6,289 nt of DNA from an uncultured Christensenellaceae bacterium (GTDB lineage Bacteria; Bacillota; Clostridia; Christensenellales; Aristaeellaceae): NCBI GenBank assembly GCA_905236495.1, contig CAJOPV010000165.1, forward strand, positions 1 through 6,289, given 5' to 3'. Both the position numbers and the translations under genes were made by a program. This document shows, in pieces, positions 6,123-6,289 of the stretch. Below the pieces are notes generated by a model. The model did no database searches, was not told the DNA's origin, and was given only the letters and a program-made list of their open reading frames with translations. Each line of letters starts with the position of its first letter. The first letter of the stretch is position 1.

Positions 6123-6280
6123 AAAATGATCCCATGTCGGGTTTTCCGACATGGGATTCAGAGCATCGACCAAGTCGATGCTCTGCCATCGAAAGTCAGT
6201 AAACAGACTTTCGATGGATTGCATCCATTTGCTGTAAAATGGCGTTTCCGGGCATGTTTGCCCGGAAACGCTCATTTTAC
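6123..6280. repeat. Array of tandem near-perfect hairpins, no gene
   Basis: Four hairpins follow the stop codon almost end to end. H1: ATCCCATGTCGG (6129-6140)/CCGACATGGGAT (6146-6157), loop 5. H2: CAGAGCATCGAC (6159-6170)/GTCGATGCTCTG (6174-6185), loop 3. H3: CCATCGAAAGTC (6186-6197)/GACTTTCGATGG (6206-6217), loop 8. H4: a 21-pair stem (6234-6254 with 6259-6280), one bulged T at 6272, loop 4. An alternative hairpin ATGGAT-TGC-ATCCAT (6214-6228) competes with H3. H1 has TTTTT after it only on the minus strand (6122-6126), and H4 has TTTT on its 3' side inside the stem, so some may act as terminators. The number and perfection of the stems go beyond a normal terminator. Confidence 0.9.
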
Positions 6281-6289
6281 GGTCGCAAA

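Noticed and set aside
5554..6189. Minus-strand open frame opposite the beta-helix gene
   Set aside because: An A/V/D-rich antisense shadow of a repetitive gene, with no start signal.
6081..6275. Minus-strand 64-codon open frame over the hairpin array
   Set aside because: Its sequence is made of the palindromic arms and runs into the antisense of the Gly-rich tail; I see no ribosome binding site and no family, so the DNA structure explains it better than coding.
6129..6280. CRISPR array
   Set aside because: The hairpin arms differ from one another and there is no direct repeat with regular spacers.

Overview
The window looks like chromosomal DNA from a GC-rich member of the Clostridia (Firmicutes/Bacillota), probably a host-associated anaerobe. 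The evidence is a textbook T-box leader in front of a threonyl-tRNA synthetase gene, strong AGGAGG-type ribosome binding sites, consensus sigma-A promoters, and a Cthe_2159-like surface protein of a type common in clostridia. The lineage is inferred from gene content; no marker fixes it more closely. There is no phage, transposase, CRISPR, rRNA or tRNA signal.

Layout. From 1 to 1100 on the minus strand lies the N-terminal 366 codons of thrS, cut by the window edge, with its T-box riboswitch (about 1227-1468) and a perfect consensus promoter (1475-1503). A divergent spacer (about 1504-1765) carries several inverted repeats and an extended -10 promoter, then an O6-alkylguanine-DNA alkyltransferase gene on the plus strand (1766-2326). 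A strong bidirectional terminator (2352-2403) separates it from a convergent secreted CE1/feruloyl-esterase-like gene on the minus strand (2408-3328), which has its own promoter (3376-3404). Divergent from the esterase is a plus-strand set: a membrane-anchored phosphodiester glycosidase (NAGPA/DUF2233 family, 3575-4669), an overlapping 63-residue two-helix membrane protein (4662-4853), and a secreted right-handed beta-helix protein of the Cthe_2159 carbohydrate-binding type (4939-6117). The right end (6123-6280) has no gene. It is an almost continuous run of near-perfect hairpins.

How the parts fit together. The thrS unit is housekeeping: low threonylation of tRNA-Thr should let the leader read through its terminator. 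The alkyltransferase is a stand-alone DNA repair gene. The four genes from 2408 to 6117 all encode exported or membrane proteins predicted to act on or bind carbohydrate, so 2408-6117 reads as a small cell-surface glycan locus. This link is inferred from neighbourhood and families only.

The points most worth a second look are the hairpin array at the right end, the apparent loss of the TGS domain from ThrRS, and the nested inverted repeats in the thrS/alkyltransferase spacer. Everything else is ordinary.
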